Shown: positions 32,944 through 34,182 of the stretch, in pieces
Numbering within the stretch: position 1 is the first letter of the stretch
How the letters are laid out: the number at the start of each line of letters is the position of its first letter
DNA from: Stenotrophomonas maltophilia
GTDB taxonomy: Bacteria; Pseudomonadota; Gammaproteobacteria; Xanthomonadales; Xanthomonadaceae
Reading direction: 5' to 3'
DNA length: 34,182 nucleotides
Assembly (NCBI RefSeq): GCF_013464485.1
Contig: NZ_RAUX01000005.1
Coordinates: forward strand, 1 to 34,182
Position numbers and translations under genes: made by a program
Notes under the pieces: generated by a model
Told to the model about the DNA's origin: nothing
Databases searched by the model: none
Seen by the model: the letters and a program-made list of their open reading frames with translations, nothing else

Positions 32944-33254
32944 GTGCGTTGACGATGCTGGTCCTTTCCATGCTGGTCCTTGCTGTGTTTCTCTGCTCGG
33001 CGGCGTTTCTCTCTTTTATGATCGCGTTGACTTACCCGACCGTAAAGCAATCGCTGGCCCTTTTTTGCGCCGGGAAGCGCGACGCATCGCTCTACGTGGA
33101 TTTCGCGATTTTTGGGGGGATCTTCGCGGGTTGCGTCCTCACGCTCGCATTCGGGGCGGTGGTAATGGCCCTCAACATTTCCAGCGCTGAGGACGCCGCT
33201 CTATACGCGGCCACCTTGCTTAGCGCGGGGCTGGGCTACTGGGTGGGCCGATGA
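32940..33254 (+). CDS. membrane protein with three TM helices
   Basis: A 104-residue protein. Helix 1: LTMLVLSMLVLAVFLCSAAF (extending to about 30); cytoplasmic or periplasmic loop with KQSLALFCAGKRDASLY; helix 2: DFAIFGGIFAGCVLTLAFGA; helix 3: AALYAATLLSAGLGYWVG. Four-base overlaps (ATGA) at both ends. Same size and layout as its upstream neighbour, without clear sequence identity. Function unknown. Confidence 0.7.
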   Translation: MSALTMLVLSMLVLAVFLCSAAFLSFMIALTYPTVKQSLALFCAGKRDASLYVDFAIFGGIFAGCVLTLAFGAVVMALNISSAEDAALYAATLLSAGLGYWVGR

Positions 33255-34182
33255 CACGCGAGCCGTCCACCTTGTTTGCCCCAGGCGTTCTTCCCGGGCC
33301 GGATGGCATCGAGCTGTTGCCGATGCCCGCAGACATCCGGGCCATCTACGACGCAGCCCAACGCAACACGCCTTTCAGCAAGGACGTGGACGACGCCCTG
33401 GCCGCGCACCGCAACGCACACGGCGAAGCGGAGCAAATCGAGCACGCCCAGCGTGTGGATCCTGCGGATGCCATGCCCTCGGAGCGCTACCGGGCGTATG
33501 TGAGCCAACGCCGCTATGCGGTCCGCGCCTGCATTCAGGCCGGCATGGCACGAAAGGACATCGCAAGGTTCCTCGGGGTGGCTGTTTACACCTTGCAGAA
33601 AGATGCTCAAGCCCTTGGACTGCGGTTGCCGGTCTGCCAACGACAACCGAGCAGCATTGCAGGGCACTCGGTCGAGGAGGTGCTGAGCCTGCTCCACGAA
33701 CTGGGCACCCGCACCCGTGTGGCGGCTCGGATCGGCGTCACTCAGCAAGCGGTTAGCCTGTTTTGCAAGAAATACGAACTGGACATGCCGCAAAACGGAA
33801 AGAAGGCGGTTGTTCTGGCTCGGCGCAAAGAGGTGCGCCGGTTGAGCGAGGCCGGCCTATCGGTGTCTGAAATGGCGCAACAGTTGGCCGTGCCATACGC
33901 ATGCATAACGGCCGACCGCCAAGCGCTGAAGCTGCCGCGTGTGCGTCTGCCGGCAGAGAAAATGACCCTCTTGGGCTTGAGTCGAGCAGAGATAGAGGCC
34001 CTTCTTGCTCGATTCCAGACCATCAAGGCAGTGGCTTTGCATCTCGGAACCAGTGGGGCGCATGTGTCCTCTTACATGAAGAGAGCCGGCCTCAAAGCGC
34101 CACGGGACGGGCGATGCCGCCAGGCCACTACACCATCGAGCGACCGCAAACCGCTGAAGCTTCCGGGCATGCGTAAACCGGC
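33251..34182 (+). CDS. protein with four helix-turn-helix repeats (3' end outside window)
   Basis: An open frame of at least 310 codons running off the window end; ATG in the ATGA overlap with the previous gene. After a polar N-terminal 90 residues come four similar units: MARKDIARFLGVAVYTLQKD (99-118), RTRVAARIGVTQQAVSLFCK (154-173), SVSEMAQQLAVPYACITADR (204-223) and TIKAVALHLGTSGAHVSSYM (257-276), each followed by a basic G/K-L-x-x-P end. Spacing is about 50 residues. All look like Trp-repressor/MarR-like helix-turn-helix units. Probably a DNA-binding regulator or a protein that lies along DNA; no enzymatic domain is visible so far. Confidence 0.75.
   Translation, partial: MTREPSTLFAPGVLPGPDGIELLPMPADIRAIYDAAQRNTPFSKDVDDALAAHRNAHGEAEQIEHAQRVDPADAMPSERYRAYVSQRRYAVRACIQAGMARKDIARFLGVAVYTLQKDAQALGLRLPVCQRQPSSIAGHSVEEVLSLLHELGTRTRVAARIGVTQQAVSLFCKKYELDMPQNGKKAVVLARRKEVRRLSEAGLSVSEMAQQLAVPYACITADRQALKLPRVRLPAEKMTLLGLSRAEIEALLARFQTIKAVALHLGTSGAHVSSYMKRAGLKAPRDGRCRQATTPSSDRKPLKLPGMRKP

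Larger units (their letters stand above)
17942..34182. mobile_element. integrated mobile element, left part (right end outside window)
   Basis: From the mutS start onward the gene content changes completely: tyrosine recombinase with helper genes, DNA methyltransferase-like genes, iteron array with SF3 helicase, ArdC, and small proteins of unknown function. SMAG repeats, present in most gaps of the first 13 kb, are absent. Base composition is visibly less GC-extreme with A/T-rich gaps. The left boundary is placed at the first base outside the conserved MutS N-terminus; it is inferred, since no second attachment site is in the window. Class undecided (ICE, integrated plasmid or satellite). Confidence 0.85.

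Overview
The window joins a conserved Stenotrophomonas-type chromosome (about 1-17.94 kb) to the left part of an integrated mobile element (about 17.94 kb to the window end). The host call rests on the very GC-rich backbone, the gene order ffh / rpsP-rimM-trmD-rplS with ypjD divergent from ffh, and several GTAG-headed palindromic repeats of the SMAG (REP-like) type described from Stenotrophomonas maltophilia. The species call is inference from these signals, not from a search.

Backbone: a small secreted protein; ypjD (minus) divergent from ffh; a lipoprotein; a nitronate monooxygenase overlapping an aminodeoxychorismate lyase-like gene (pabC); the ribosomal/tRNA-modification cluster rpsP-rimM-trmD-rplS with a near-consensus promoter and several hairpins; a small membrane protein; two DUF1801 proteins; a MATE exporter (minus); a small lipoprotein and Hsp15 (hslR); a secreted GH5 glycoside hydrolase; a DUF937 protein, a haem catalase and mutS (all minus).

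Element: it begins at the 5' end of mutS, whose start appears to be TTG immediately at the junction. Next come a 647-residue tyrosine recombinase and two translationally linked helper genes that resemble each other. Three small proteins of unknown function follow, then three overlapping DNA-methyltransferase-like genes, the last two of which are tandem paralogues without a visible catalytic NPP[FY] motif. A 250-bp mirror-symmetric array of 11 perfect GGTAAC/GTTACC iterons precedes a 56-residue ribbon-helix-helix protein (not recognisable by ATG-only gene finding) and an SF3 helicase of the phage P4-alpha/D5 type. Together these look like a replication module. ArdC antirestriction protein, an ankyrin-repeat protein and a six-gene overlapping operon follow. 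The operon encodes an exported protein, two very small proteins, two 3-TM membrane proteins and a protein with four helix-turn-helix repeats that runs off the window.

The whole reads as an integrative element (ICE, plasmid-like island or satellite) that can excise and probably replicate, carries its own methylation/antirestriction genes, and sits where it can influence expression of the host mismatch-repair gene mutS. No relaxase, type IV secretion gene, phage structural gene or right-hand attachment site is visible here, so the class of element is undecided.
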